Source of the DNA: Rattus norvegicus
Lineage: Eukaryota; Chordata; Mammalia; Rodentia; Muridae
DNA: 64,000 nt
Assembly (NCBI RefSeq): GCF_036323735.1
Contig: NC_086034.1
Coordinates: 40,786,439 to 40,850,438, forward strand
Reading direction: 5' to 3'
The number at the start of each line of letters is the position of its first letter. Position 1 is the first letter of the stretch. Of this stretch, positions 53,540-63,455 are shown one piece after another. Below the pieces are notes generated by a model. It saw only the letters and a list, made by a program, of their open reading frames with translations, searched no databases and was not told the DNA's origin. A program made the translations under genes and the position numbers.

Positions 53540-55350
53540 CCCACAAATTTCCCAGGAAATCTGCCCTAGCCAGTGATACAAGAGGGTTGCTCTAACCAGG
53601 GACACAGGATGCTTGCACTATTCGAGTTCAAAGGAGCCCCTCCCCTTCATTGAGAGACAGCACTGCTTGCCTTCCAGGAGGCCTGCTCTAACCCATGTCA
53701 CAGAGCTCTCCAGCTCCCAAGGAGGCCATCTCTAGTTACAGACACCCAGCCCAGTTAACACCAGAGGTGACCAGGTGGCAAGCAGCAGAAGCCAATGTAA
53801 TTTGGCAACATTGAAACCCAGCTCTCCCACCACAGCAAGCCTTAAATACCCTAAGATAGGTGAAAGGCAATATACTGACATAAAATCCCATCCCATTATA
53901 TTGATAGGGCCTTCAAGAAGAATACAAATATATCCTTAAAGAAATATAGCAAACACAGGCATAGAGGTAGAAGACACCTACCAATGAAACAGTCCTCTGT
54001 TTTTGGGGGGATTGAAAACTGGTACAAACTCTCTGGCAATCAATCTGGTGATTCCTGAGAAAACTGGAAATGGTTCTTCCTGAAGAGCCAGCTATTCTAC
54101 TCCTATATATATATACCCAAAAGAAGCTACACCATATTTCATGGACATGTACTCCATTATGTTCATGGCAACCTTATTTATATAGCCAGAAGCTGGAAGC
54201 TTACAGATGTCCCTCAACTGAGAATGTATACAGAAAATAAGATTCATTTGCACGATGGAATACTATTCAGCTAATAAAAACAAGGATATCATGAATTTGG
54301 AGGCAAATGGATGGAACTAGAAAATATCATCCTGATTGAGGTAACACAGACCAAAAAGAACATGGGTATATACTCACTGATAAGTGAAAATTAATCAAAA
54401 AGTACAGAATATCCAGGATACAACCCACAGACATTAAGAAGTTTAACAAAACAAATGGGGGAGGGGACAGGATCAGGTTTGGGGAGAGGGGGGAAGGGGA
54501 GAAGTCCAGAGGGCCAGGAGAATAAATGAAAATGTCCAGTTTCTGGCAGTGGGATGTTGGGGGGGGGGCTTCTAGAACATTCCAGAGACCTGGAATATGA
54601 GAGACTCCTGGGACTAAATGTGAGTGATCTTAGCCAAAATACCCAACAGTGTGGAGAGGGAACTCAAAGAGCCCACCTCCAGTAGATAAAGAGTGTCCCA
54701 AGTGAAGGGAACTGGTTACCAACCCACAGTCAAAATTTCTGATCCAGAGTTGTTCCTATCTAAAAGAATTACAAGGACAAAAATTTAGGAGAGACTGAAG
54801 GAAAGGCTGTACAGTGATCAGCCCAAGATGGAATCCATCTCATATTGGGGTTGGGGGGCAGCAAGGCCTGAGACAATTACTGATGCTTAAAGACAGGAGT
54901 CTAGTATGGCTGACCTCTGAAAGGCATTACCAGAAGCTGACTGAGACAGATTCAGACACCCAACCATTGGACAGAAGTCAGGGACTCCAATGGAGGTATT
55001 AGGGGAAGGAGTGAAGGAACTGAAGGGGAGGGCAACCACATAGGAAGACCAGTAGGTCAACTAACCCAGACCCTTGGGAACACTCAGGGACTGAGCCACC
55101 AACCAGGAGTATACACGAGCTAGTCAATGGCCTCCAGCACATACATAAGACTGTCTAATCTTGTCTTAGTGAAAGAGGATGCACCTAATTCTGGAGAGAC
55201 TTGAGGTCCCAGGGAAAGGGGTATCTGGGAGGTGGGGAGCACACTCTTAGAGGCAAGGGAGAGTGAGAATGTGATGAGGAACTGGGGAAGGTGGGACTGG
55301 AAGGGGAGGGTAATAAATAGACTGTAAATAAATGAAATATTAATTAAAAA
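53540..55350 (+). mobile_element. Older L1, 5'UTR/ORF1 start joined to ORF2 end
   Basis: The left part is L1 5'UTR with repeated 'ctctaacc' type monomers (53575-53770). An ORF1 N-terminal-like part follows ('ccagctctcccaccacagca', 'tatccttaaagaaatatagc'). Near 53980 it jumps to the ORF2 C-terminal region ('attgaaaactggtacaaact', 'agccagaagctggaagct'), then the 3'UTR, ending in ATTAAAAAATAAA at about 55345. A large internal deletion of ORF1 end and most of ORF2 is implied. It is more diverged than the neighbouring L1 copies. Confidence 0.75.
54455..54505 (+). other. G-rich tract of L1 3'UTR, G4-capable
   Basis: Several G runs of four to six bases (GGGGGAGGGG, then GGGGAGAGGGGGG and AAGGGG) lie within 50 bp in the L1 3'UTR. 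Confidence 0.6.
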
Positions 55351-55544
55351 ATAAAGATGAATGTATTTTGCTGTTTGATGTCTATGAACAACAATCCATG
55401 TGTTTCTTGTTATCAATTAAGTTTTATTGCTTAATATGTGTACAATGCTGTTAGGAGGTACAGGATGATATTTCTATACATGTTCAAACTGTGTAATTAA
55501 ATAACTATCCAATTTTCTTATCTGACAGTGTAAGGAAGTGGAAC

Positions 55545-55710
55545 AAGATGGCTTACCTGGTAAAGGCATTTACCACTAACCTGATGACCTGAGATTGATC
55601 TCTGGACCCACACTTTAGAGGGAGAGAAATGAATGCTGCAAGTTGTCCTCTGACCTCTACATTCTCATGGTTGCATTTGTGTACCTACCTCCACAAAACA
55701 CAATAAACAC
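55545..55710 (+). mobile_element. B4/RSINE-type SINE
   Basis: 'agatggcttacctggtaaag', 'cctgatgacctgagattgat' and 'caagttgtcctctgacctct' with an ACACAATAAACACAT tail. Confidence 0.75.
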
Positions 55711-56024
55711 ATGAGATGTTTAAGATGGAGATCATACTTCTGTGTTATAAAGCAGAATTCCTAGAACACTGCTTGGTATATGGCAATCTCTGGTCCTTAG
55801 CAATACCTCTCCTTTAGGAATGTCTTCTGCTATAGCTCCACACAGGAAAGGCAAAAGTATGTGATGAAGATGTGAAAAAATAAACCAAATCTGTCTCTGT
55901 GACTCGGCTGATCTCTAATTCTCAAAATGGTATAGAACAGCTCTTCTCATTTCATAACGTATTTAATTCATGTTGAAATTATGCTAGTAAAATTTGAGAT
56001 ATACAAATATTGAGGGATGATAAT

Positions 56025-56330
56025 GTATTCATTAATATTAACTGTCAATATGACAGGATCTAGGATCACTTAGGAAACAAATCCCAGACAATGACTCTAA
56101 GGGAGAATTATGACTGTCCTAACTAAGGTGAGAATATTCTGAATGTGGACTGCATCATTCAGTGGGCTGCAGTCATGAATCGAATAAAATGGAGAAAGTT
56201 GAGCCAAGCACAGCATTCATTTCTCTCCTTGTAATGCAATGTTAATATGAGTTTCAAACAGTCTGTAGTCATGTCCTCCCTGTCTTCAAAGTGAGAGGTA
56301 AAATAAACCTTTTATTCATGAAGTTTTATA
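56025..56330 (+). repeat. Old interspersed repeat, relative of 1780-2255
   Basis: 'ttaatattaactgtcaatat' start, 'ttgagccaagcacagcattc' and 'ggtaaaataaaccttttatt' end. It is a partial, diverged copy. Confidence 0.4.
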
Positions 56331-56479
56331 AGAGCCTATGATTTGGGAAGACTACCCCTGACTAAAATAATATGCTACAGCAAAGAGTGTTTATTTTGTA
56401 GATAACCTGCCAGCGCGGGGGGGGGGGGTCTACCATTCATCAGGATGGAAGACAAAGGTATAGAAATTTCAGGGTCATC

Positions 56480-56960
56480 TCTCTGCACCCAAATCCCGTG
56501 GGAGGGAGAGCTAAACCGCCAGAGAGGCAGACACGCCTGGGAAACCAGAAGAGACTGCACTCTGCCCACATTACTGATTCCAGAGGAAAACAGCAAACAC
56601 CATCTGGAACCCTGGTGCACAGAAGCTCCCGGAAAGGGCGACACAGATCTTCCTGGTTGCTGCCCCTGTGGAGAGCTCGTAGGCAGCACCCCACGAGCAA
56701 ACTAGAGCCTCTGGACCACAGGTAAAACAAACCTTCCTGCTCCAGGCGACCTGCCTAGTGAACCCAGGACACAGGCCCACAGGAACAGCTGAAGACCTAT
56801 AGATAGGAAAACTACACGCCCGAAAGCAGAAAACTCTGTTCCCATAACAGGCTGAAAGAAAACAGGAAAACAGGTCTACAGCACTCCTGACACACAGGAT
56901 TATAGGACAGTCTAGCCACTGTCAGAAATAGAAGAACAAAGTAACACTAGAGATAATCTG
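56480..56960 (+). promoter_or_regulatory. L1 5'UTR, second large L1 (5'-truncated)
   Basis: Homology to the other 5'UTR starts at 'ctctgcacccaaatcccg' and runs through 'ctggaccacaggtaaaac' to the ORF1 start codon. The copy begins inside the 5'UTR, so it lacks the most 5' part. A G11 run lies just upstream at 56417-56427. Confidence 0.85.
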
Positions 56961-58039
56961 ATGGCGAGAGGCAAACGCAGGAATCCAAGCAACAGAAACC
57001 AAGACTACATGGCATCATTGGAGTCCAATTCTCCCACGAAAGCAAACACGGAATATCCTAACACACCAGAAAAGCAAGATCTAGTTTCAAAATCATATTT
57101 GATCATGATGCTGGAGGACTTCAAGAAAGACATGAAGAACTCCCTTAGAGAAACACAGGAAAACATAAAAAAACAAGTAGAAGCCTACAGAGAGGAATCA
57201 CAAAAATCCCTGAAAGAATTCCAGGAAAACAAGATCAAACAGTTGAAGGAATTAAAAATGGAAATAGAAGCAATCAAGAAAGAACACATGGAAACAACCC
57301 TGGATATAGAAAACCAAAAGAAGAGACAAGGAGCCGTAGATACAAGCTTCACCAACAGAATACAAGAGATAGAAGAGAGAATCTCAGGAGCAGAAGGTTC
57401 CATCCAAATCATCGACTCAACTGTCAAAGATAATGTAAAGCGGAAAAAGCTACTGATCCAAAACATACAGGAAATCCAGGACTCAATGAGAAGAACAAAC
57501 CTAAGGATAATAGGTATAGAAGAGAGTGAAGACTCCCAGCTCAAAGGACCAGTAAATATCTTCAAAAAAAATCATAGAAGAAAACTTCCCTAACCTAAAG
57601 AAAGAGATACCCATAAGCATACAAGAAGCCTACAGAACTCCAAATAGATTGGACCAGAGAAGAAACTCTTCCTGTCACATAATAGTCAAAACACCAAATG
57701 CACAAAAAAAAAAGAAAGAGTATTAAAAGCAGTAAGGGAAAAAGGTCAAGTAACATATAAAGGCAGACCTATGAGAATCACACCAGACTTTCGCCAAAGA
57801 CTATGAAAGCCAGAAGATCCTGGACAGACATCATACAGACCCTAAGAGAACACAAATGCCAGCCCAGGTTACTGTATCCTGCAAAACTCTCAATTAACAT
57901 AGATGGAGAAACCAAGATATTCCACGACGAAACCAAATTTACACAATATCTTTCTACAAATCCAGCACTACAAAGTATACTAAATGCTAAAGCCCAACAT
58001 AAGGAGGCAAGCTACACCCTAGAAAAAGCAAGAAACTAA
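56961..58039 (+). pseudogene. L1 ORF1, full-length extent, frameshifted
   Basis: ATG at 56961 starts the basic N-terminus (MARGKRRNPSNRNQ). A long coiled coil with heptads follows (about residues 45-150, rich in Lys/Glu/Gln), then the RRM (NLRIIGIEESEDSQLKGP). An A8 run at about 57565-57572 causes a frameshift at codon about 201. RRM end and C-terminal domain continue in other registers (57803-58039, ending LEKARN and TAA). Another A-rich insertion at 57706-57714 shifts it again. This copy shows what is missing from the first L1. Confidence 0.9.
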
Positions 58040-58049
58040 TCGTCTTGGC

Positions 58050-58738
58050 AACAAAACAAAGAGAAGAAAAGCCACAAACATAACCACACATCCAAATATG
58101 AATATAACAGGAAGCAATAATCACTATTCCTTAATATCTCTCAACATCAATGGTCTCAACTCCCCAATAAAAAGACATAGATTAACAAACTGGATACGCA
58201 ATGAGGACCCTGCATTCTGCTGCCTACAGGAAACACACCTCTGAGACAAAGGCAGACACTACCTCAGAGTGAAAGGCTGGAAAACAACTTTCCAAGCAAA
58301 TGGTCAGAAGAAGCAAGCTGGAGTAGCCATTCTAATATCAAATAAAATCAATTTTCAACTAAAAGTCATCAAAAAAGATAAGGAAGAACACTTCATATTC
58401 ATCAAAGGAAAAATCCACCAAGATGAACTCTCAATCCTAAATATCTATGCCCTAAAGACAAGGGCACCTACATATGTAAAAGAAACCTTACTAAAGCTCA
58501 AACCACACATTGTACCTCACACAATAATAGTAGGAGATTTCAACATCCCACTCTCATCAATGGACAGATCATGGAAACAGAAAATAAACAGAGACGTAGA
58601 AAGACTAAGAGAAGTCATGAACCAAATGGACTTAACAAATATGTATAGAACATTCTATCCTAAAGCAAAAGGATATACCTTCTTCTCAGCTCCTCATGGT
58701 ACTTTCTCCAAAACTGACCATATAATTGGTCAAAAAAA
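58050..58738 (+). pseudogene. L1 ORF2 endonuclease, partial
   Basis: The N-terminal codons are frameshifted relative to the first L1 (near 58070). From 58269 a clean frame carries GVAILISNK, then IIVGDFNIPLSSMDRSW with the catalytic Asp-Phe-Asn, and ends after HGTFSKTDHIIG. It breaks before the SDHH block. The open frame to 59102 continues by chance through the inverted 5'UTR. Confidence 0.88.
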
Positions 58739-58739
58739 C

Positions 58740-59080
58740 GGGACTCAGGAAGGTTTGTCTTACCTGTGGTCCCGAGGCTCAAGTTTACTTGTGGGGTGCT
58801 GCCTACGAGCTCTCCACAGGGGCAGCAACCAGGAAGATCTGCGCCGCCCTTTCTGGGAGCTTCCGTGTACCAGGGTTCCAGATGGCGTTTGGTGTTTTCC
58901 TCTGGAATCAGTAATGTGGGCAGAGTGCAGTCTCTTCTGGTTTCCGAGGCATGTCTGCCTCTCTGAAGGTTTAGCTCTCCCTCCCACGGGATTTGGGTGC
59001 AGAGAACTGTTTATCTGGTCAGTCCCTTCAGGTTCTAGCTGTGTCTCAGACGCAGGGGACCTGCTGCTGCTGTGCCCTTA
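58740..59080 (-). mobile_element. Inverted L1 5'UTR fragment
   Basis: The reverse complement matches 56480-56740 closely, including 'ccacaggtaagacaaacc'. It extends further 5' (to a 'cagcagcaggtcccctgc' block) than the forward 5'UTR of this cluster. Confidence 0.9.
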
Positions 59081-59083
59081 TCC

Positions 59084-60057
59084 TGCTCCACTATGTTCAT
59101 AGCAGCCTTATTTATAATAGCCAGAAGCTGGAAAGAACCCAGATGCCCTTCAACAGAGGAATGGAGACAGAAAATGTGGTACATCTACACAATGGAATAT
59201 TACTCAGCTATCAAAAACAATGACTTTATGAAATTCGTAGGCAAATGGTTGAAACTGGAAAATATCATCCTGAGTGAGGTAACCCAATCACAGAAAAACA
59301 CACATGGTATGCATTCATTGATAAGTGGCTATTAGCCCAAATGCTTGAATTACCCTAGATGCCTAGAACACATGAAACTCAAGACAGATGATCAAAATGT
59401 GAATGCTTCACTCCTTCTTCAAAAGGGGAACAAGAATACCCTTAGCAGGGAATAGAGAGGCAAAGATTAAAACAGAGACAGAAGGAACACCCATTCAGAG
59501 CCTGCCCCACATGTGGCCCATACATATACAGCCACCCAATTAGACAAGATGGATGAAGCAAAGAAATGCAGGCAGACAGGAGCCGGATGTAGATCGCTCC
59601 TGAGAGACACAGCCAGAATACAGCAAATACAGAGGCGAATGCCAGCAGCAAACCAGTGAACTGAGAATAGGACCCCCGTTGAAGGAATCAGAGAAAGAAC
59701 TGGAAAGCTTGAAGGGGATCGAGACCCCATATGAACAACAATGCCAAGCAACCAGAGCTTCCAGGGACTAAGCCACTTCCTAAAGACTATACATGGACTG
59801 ACCCTGAACTCTGACCTCATAGCTAACATTGAATATCCTAGTAAGATCACCAGTGTAAGGGGAAGCCCTGGGTCCTTCTAAGACTGAACCCCCAGTGAAG
59901 GTGATTGTTGGGCGGAGGGCGGCAATGGGGGCAGGATGGGGAGGGGAACACCCATAAAGAAGGGGAGGGGGAGGGGTTAGGGGGATGTTGGCCCGTAAAC
60001 CAGGAAAGGGAATAACACTCGAAATGTAAAGAAGAAATACTCAAGTTAAAAAAAAAA
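59084..60057 (+). mobile_element. L1 3' part: ORF2 end, 3'UTR and poly-A
   Basis: It starts exactly at 'tgctccactatgttcatagc' in the ORF2 C-terminal region. It continues through 'gctggaaagaacccagatgc', the 3'UTR with its G-rich tract, and ends with an A run at about 60047-60055. Confidence 0.93.
59905..59985 (+). other. G-rich polypurine tract of L1 3'UTR, G4-capable
   Basis: Runs such as GGGGAGGGGAA and GGGGAGGGGGAGGGG occur repeatedly over 80 bp. A conserved G-rich tract is a known feature of mammalian L1 3'UTRs. Confidence 0.75.
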
Positions 60058-60123
60058 CTTTTTTTCATATTGTATCTCAAACCAAATATATGTCCTATTA
60101 CAGCTTAAAAAAAAAAAAAGAAA
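60058..60123. other. Short spacer with A13 run
   Basis: About 66 bp of unassigned sequence, including an A13 run at about 60107-60119, separates the L1 poly-A from an inverted L1 piece. Confidence 0.6.
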
Positions 60124-60870
60124 ATAGTGGAGCATGTGTCTTTGTTATATGTTGGGGCATCCTTTGGGTATATGCCCAAGAGAGGTATAGCTGGGTCCTC
60201 AGTTAGTTTCCAGTTTTCTGAGGATCCTCCAGATGGATTTGCAGAATGGTTGTACCAGTCTGCAATCCCACCAACAATGGAGGAGTGTTCCTCTTTCTCC
60301 ACATCCTTGCCAGCATCTGCTGTCACCTGAGTTTTTGATCTTAGCCATTCTCACTGGTGTGAGGTGAAATCTCAGGGTTGTTTTGATTTGCATTTCCCTT
60401 ATGACTAAAGATGTTGAGCATTTCTTTAGGTGTTCTCAGTCCTTCGGCATTCCTCAGCTGTTAATTCTTTGTTTAGCTCTGAACCCCATTTTTAAAAGGG
60501 TTATTTGTCTCCCTGCAGTCTAACTTCGTGAGTTCTTTGTATATTTTGGATATAAGCCCTCTATTAGTTGTAGGATTGGTATAGATCTTTTCCCAATCTG
60601 TTGATTGCTGTTTTGTTCTTACAACAGTGTCCTTTGCCTTACAGAAACCTGGCAATTTTATGAGATCCCATTCGTCAATTCTTGATCTTAGAGCATAAGC
60701 CATTGGTGTTTTGTTCAGGAAATTATCTCCAGTGCCCATGTGTTCGAGGTTCTTCCCCTCTTTTCTTCTATTGGTTTGAGTGTATCTGGTTTGATGTGGA
60801 GGTCCTTGATCCACTTGGACTTCAGCTTTGTACAGGGTAATAAGAATGGATCGAGTGCAGCCATTTCTTA
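60124..60870 (-). mobile_element. Inverted L1 ORF2 C-terminal segment
   Basis: Antisense ORF2: 'gggcatcctttgggtatatg', 'ccaccaacaatggaggagtg', 'ttgatttgcatttccctta' and 'caagtggatcaaggacc' in reverse. On the minus strand the segment ends exactly at 'tgctccactat', the same 11 bases where the forward 3' part at 59084 starts. Confidence 0.92.
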
Positions 60871-60874
60871 AGAA

Positions 60875-61562
60875 TGAGAATCTTTCAAGCTGTACCTTAC
60901 TTAGCCCCTAGACGTTAGACAGTAGACCAGAAAGTACAGAAAGCACATTGCCACCCATTCTCTAGGAAGGTTCCCCAACCATAAAACAGTTGGTATGGAC
61001 TGTATTTACTGCAGGGCAATTACAAGGCAAAAAACCATATCGGGTAAACTGATTGACCACTATAGATTGTGCTGCAGGATGAAAAACATATATCAAGTTA
61101 GATGTCCTTGGTACTGGCATAGCTGTGCTGACATAGCTATAGCTTTGTCCTGGGGAGAAACATCTGCCAAGTCAGATATCCTTGGTCCTTGTCCTGGGAA
61201 CCCCAGGACAGAAAAACATATATCAAGTCAGACATCCTTGGTACTGAAATGGCTGCATTGATATGGTTGCAACCTTGTCCCAGGAACTCCAGGACAAGAA
61301 ACACCTGCCTAGTCAGATATCCTTGGCACCAAAATAGCTGAGCTAATGAAACTGTGTAACTGTAAATGATTATATAAGCTGTACATTTCTGCTGGTCTGG
61401 GCCCTTCACATCCCTCCTGCGTGAGGATCGTGTTGAGCCCCAATGCATTGGTATCCCAAAGTAAACCTCTTGTTTTTATATCAAGACTGAGTCCCACGTG
61501 TTTGTGGGGTGGTGGGTGTCCTCAGGATTGGAGCGAGAGTCTCCTCAATCTGAGGGTCTTTC
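60875..61562 (+). mobile_element. ERV1-type solo LTR with U3 tandem repeats
   Basis: It ends with 'ctcctcaatctgagggtctt' plus TCA, the usual end of gammaretrovirus-like LTRs. A TATATAAG box lies at about 61370-61377, and a C-rich U5 follows. The left edge (TGAGAATCTTTCA) is approximate. No internal sequence and no clear 4-bp duplication was found, so it is a solo or partial LTR. Confidence 0.7.
61081..61340 (+). repeat. Two 130-bp tandem repeats in U3
   Basis: Unit 1 is 61081-61210 and unit 2 is 61211-61340. Each starts 'gaaaaacatatatcaagt' and holds two versions of a 'gtcagatatccttggt' core about 75 bp apart, so the region has four core copies. U3 direct repeats in gammaretroviruses are enhancers. 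Confidence 0.85.
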
Positions 61563-61601
61563 AAAACATATCACATCCCAGCTGTACATTATTAAACCTA
61601 G

Positions 61602-61712
61602 AAGAAGGAGGAGGAGGAGGAGGAGGAGGAGGAGGAGGAGGAGAGGAAGAAGAAGAAGAAGAAGAAGAAGAAGAAGAAGAAGAAGAAGAAGAAGAAGAAG
61701 AAGAAGAAGAAG

Positions 61713-61744
<32 letters not shown>

Positions 61745-61750
61745 GTAGTA
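61602..61750. repeat. (GGA)n-(GAA)n triplet repeat
   Basis: About 12 GGA units (61605-61643) pass into about 32 GAA units (61645-61741), then three GTA units. All-purine sequence of this length can form triplex DNA. Glu, Arg, Ser and Phe homopolymer frames on both strands are artefacts. Confidence 0.97.
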
Positions 61751-62822
61751 GAAGTCCAAAGAAACTCCATTTAGAGCTCTCTTCATCTGTGGCAAGCTAG
61801 CCTCTGGGCAAAGAAAGTGCCCTAACTTAATCGGCAGACAGAATGCCATCCAGAAAAGAAAAGAAAACAAAACCAAATGCATGGAACTTGATTGTCAAGC
61901 TTTGCCAATATAGGGTAAGCAAATCCTTGGTAATTCCTGCATCACATAAGGTTTGTCAGATACTTTGAACAAGAGAGCTGAAGACAGTTCTCCAATGTCT
62001 TAGAATACTTTGAAGTGGTCTCAACAGCCAACTGTCTGCCATTTTTAAAACTTTGAAAGTGTTTGTCTGCACTTCCTACTTTATCAGGAAATATTTCTTC
62101 TTAGTTGTCTTTTGGGGTTGAATACAAGATAATCATAGTCTCAATAAAAGCTTAAGTTGTTATATTTAAGATTTATTAGACCTAAAAAGATGGTTTTAGG
62201 TTGTTAATGCAAGTTAGGATAAAATTTGATTTAGATCCAGAACTCTGAACTCACCAGGATAGGATAGATAATAGGATATTTTTCTTAATTACCAAATACT
62301 ATGGACTTGACATTGTAAATATATATCACACCTTATAAGTATTATAATTTTTATAATTTTATTTAATTTATATTTGGAAAAGAGACATTTATTGTATATC
62401 ATAGGGGGATTATTGAGAGAATATCAAATGTCTATATGACTACAGCACTTGTTAATAATAAATCTGATGGCTTATTATTTAGGTGGTAAATAAGAAGTGG
62501 GAAATCTGGGAGAAATCATAATTCTGAGATAGAACGAGGAAAGAGATTCACCTTGGAAGATGTGAGGAGAGAGACACATAATACCTGAACATGGTTAAGT
62601 AGGCATGTTACAGAATGTAGGTTAAATGAGTCAGTTATTCTAAATTGTGATCTAGTTAGAGAAGAGCTTCACTATATAGTCAAGGTATTTGTAAATATAT
62701 CTTGAGTCTGAGTCTTATTTCTCAGAGCATGGCACTGTGTGGAAGAACTGGATCAAACTACTACATTATATTGTTCATGAGTTTTAAGCTAAGCTAAGTT
62801 TACAGGGGATATTGTCTAAGCA
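61751..62822. other. No gene recognised
   Basis: AT-rich, unassigned sequence between the triplet repeat and the HPRT pseudogene. Confidence 0.45.
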
Positions 62823-63455
62823 CATTATAGTCAAGGGCATATTCAACAACAATCTTGTCTGGAATTTCAAATCCAATAAAGTCTGGCCTGTATCCAACAC
62901 TTCGAGAGGTCCTTTTCACCAGCAAGCTTGCAACCTTAACCATTTGGGGGCTGTACTGCTTGACCAAGGAAAGCAAAGTCTGCATTGTTTTACCATTGTC
63001 AATTATATCTTCAACAATCAAGACATTCTTTCCAGTTAAAGTTGAGAGATCATCTCCACCAATAACTTTTATGTTCCCCCGTTGACTGGTCATTACAGTA
63101 GCTCTTCAGTCTGATAAAATCTACAGTCATAGGAATGGACCTATAACTATTTCTATTCGGTGCTTTAATGTAATCCATCAAAGAATTTATAGCCCCCCTT
63201 GAACACACAGAGGGCCACAATGTGATGGCCTCCCATCTTCTTCATGACATCTCAAGCAAGTCTTTCAGTCCTGTCCATAATCAGTCCATGGGGAATAAAC
63301 ACCTTTTCCAAATCTTCGGCATAATGATTAGGTATGCAAAATAAATCTAGGTCATAACCTGGTTCATCATCACTAATCATGACGCTGGGACTGAGGGTCG
63401 ACATGACAGAACCAGTCGGCTCGCAAGAAAAGCAATCTGAGGAGGAAGCTGGCGG
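62823..63455 (-). pseudogene. Hprt1-ps: HPRT1 processed pseudogene, 3'-truncated
   Basis: HPRT salvages hypoxanthine and guanine to IMP and GMP. The minus strand carries an intronless HPRT cDNA. It starts with a 5'UTR match from about 63455, then ATG (63404-63402) and MSTLSPS. The PRPP-binding loop region is kept as VLIVEDIIDNGKTMQTLL, and KRTSRSVGYRPDF and ALDYN follow. Damage: Arg to stop (TGA, 63254-63252), about 8 bases deleted after GGYKFF (near 63185), and a one-base insertion near 63075. Homology stops at ALDYN (62823), so about the last 24 codons and the whole 3'UTR and poly-A are missing. The 97-codon open frame at 62800-63093 is the surviving second half. Residues YSPQM and KRTSRS match the rat form. 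Confidence 0.95.

Larger units (their letters stand above)
56480..58738 (+). mobile_element. Second large L1: 5'UTR, ORF1 and endonuclease part
   Basis: The sequence is contiguous from 5'UTR to the middle of the endonuclease domain and ends at about 58738 where an inverted 5'UTR begins. RT and the C-terminal part are not attached here; an ORF2 end plus 3'UTR appears at 59084. Confidence 0.9.

Noticed and set aside
58269..59102. 277-codon protein
   Set aside because: Only the first about 155 codons are L1 endonuclease; the remainder is a chance reading through an inverted 5'UTR.
61421..61882. Poly-Glu, poly-Arg, poly-Ser and poly-Phe frames
   Set aside because: All are readings of the GGA/GAA triplet repeat.
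62800..63093. Functional 97-residue HPRT-like protein
   Set aside because: It is the open second half of a processed pseudogene with an upstream stop, a deletion and a lost C-terminus.
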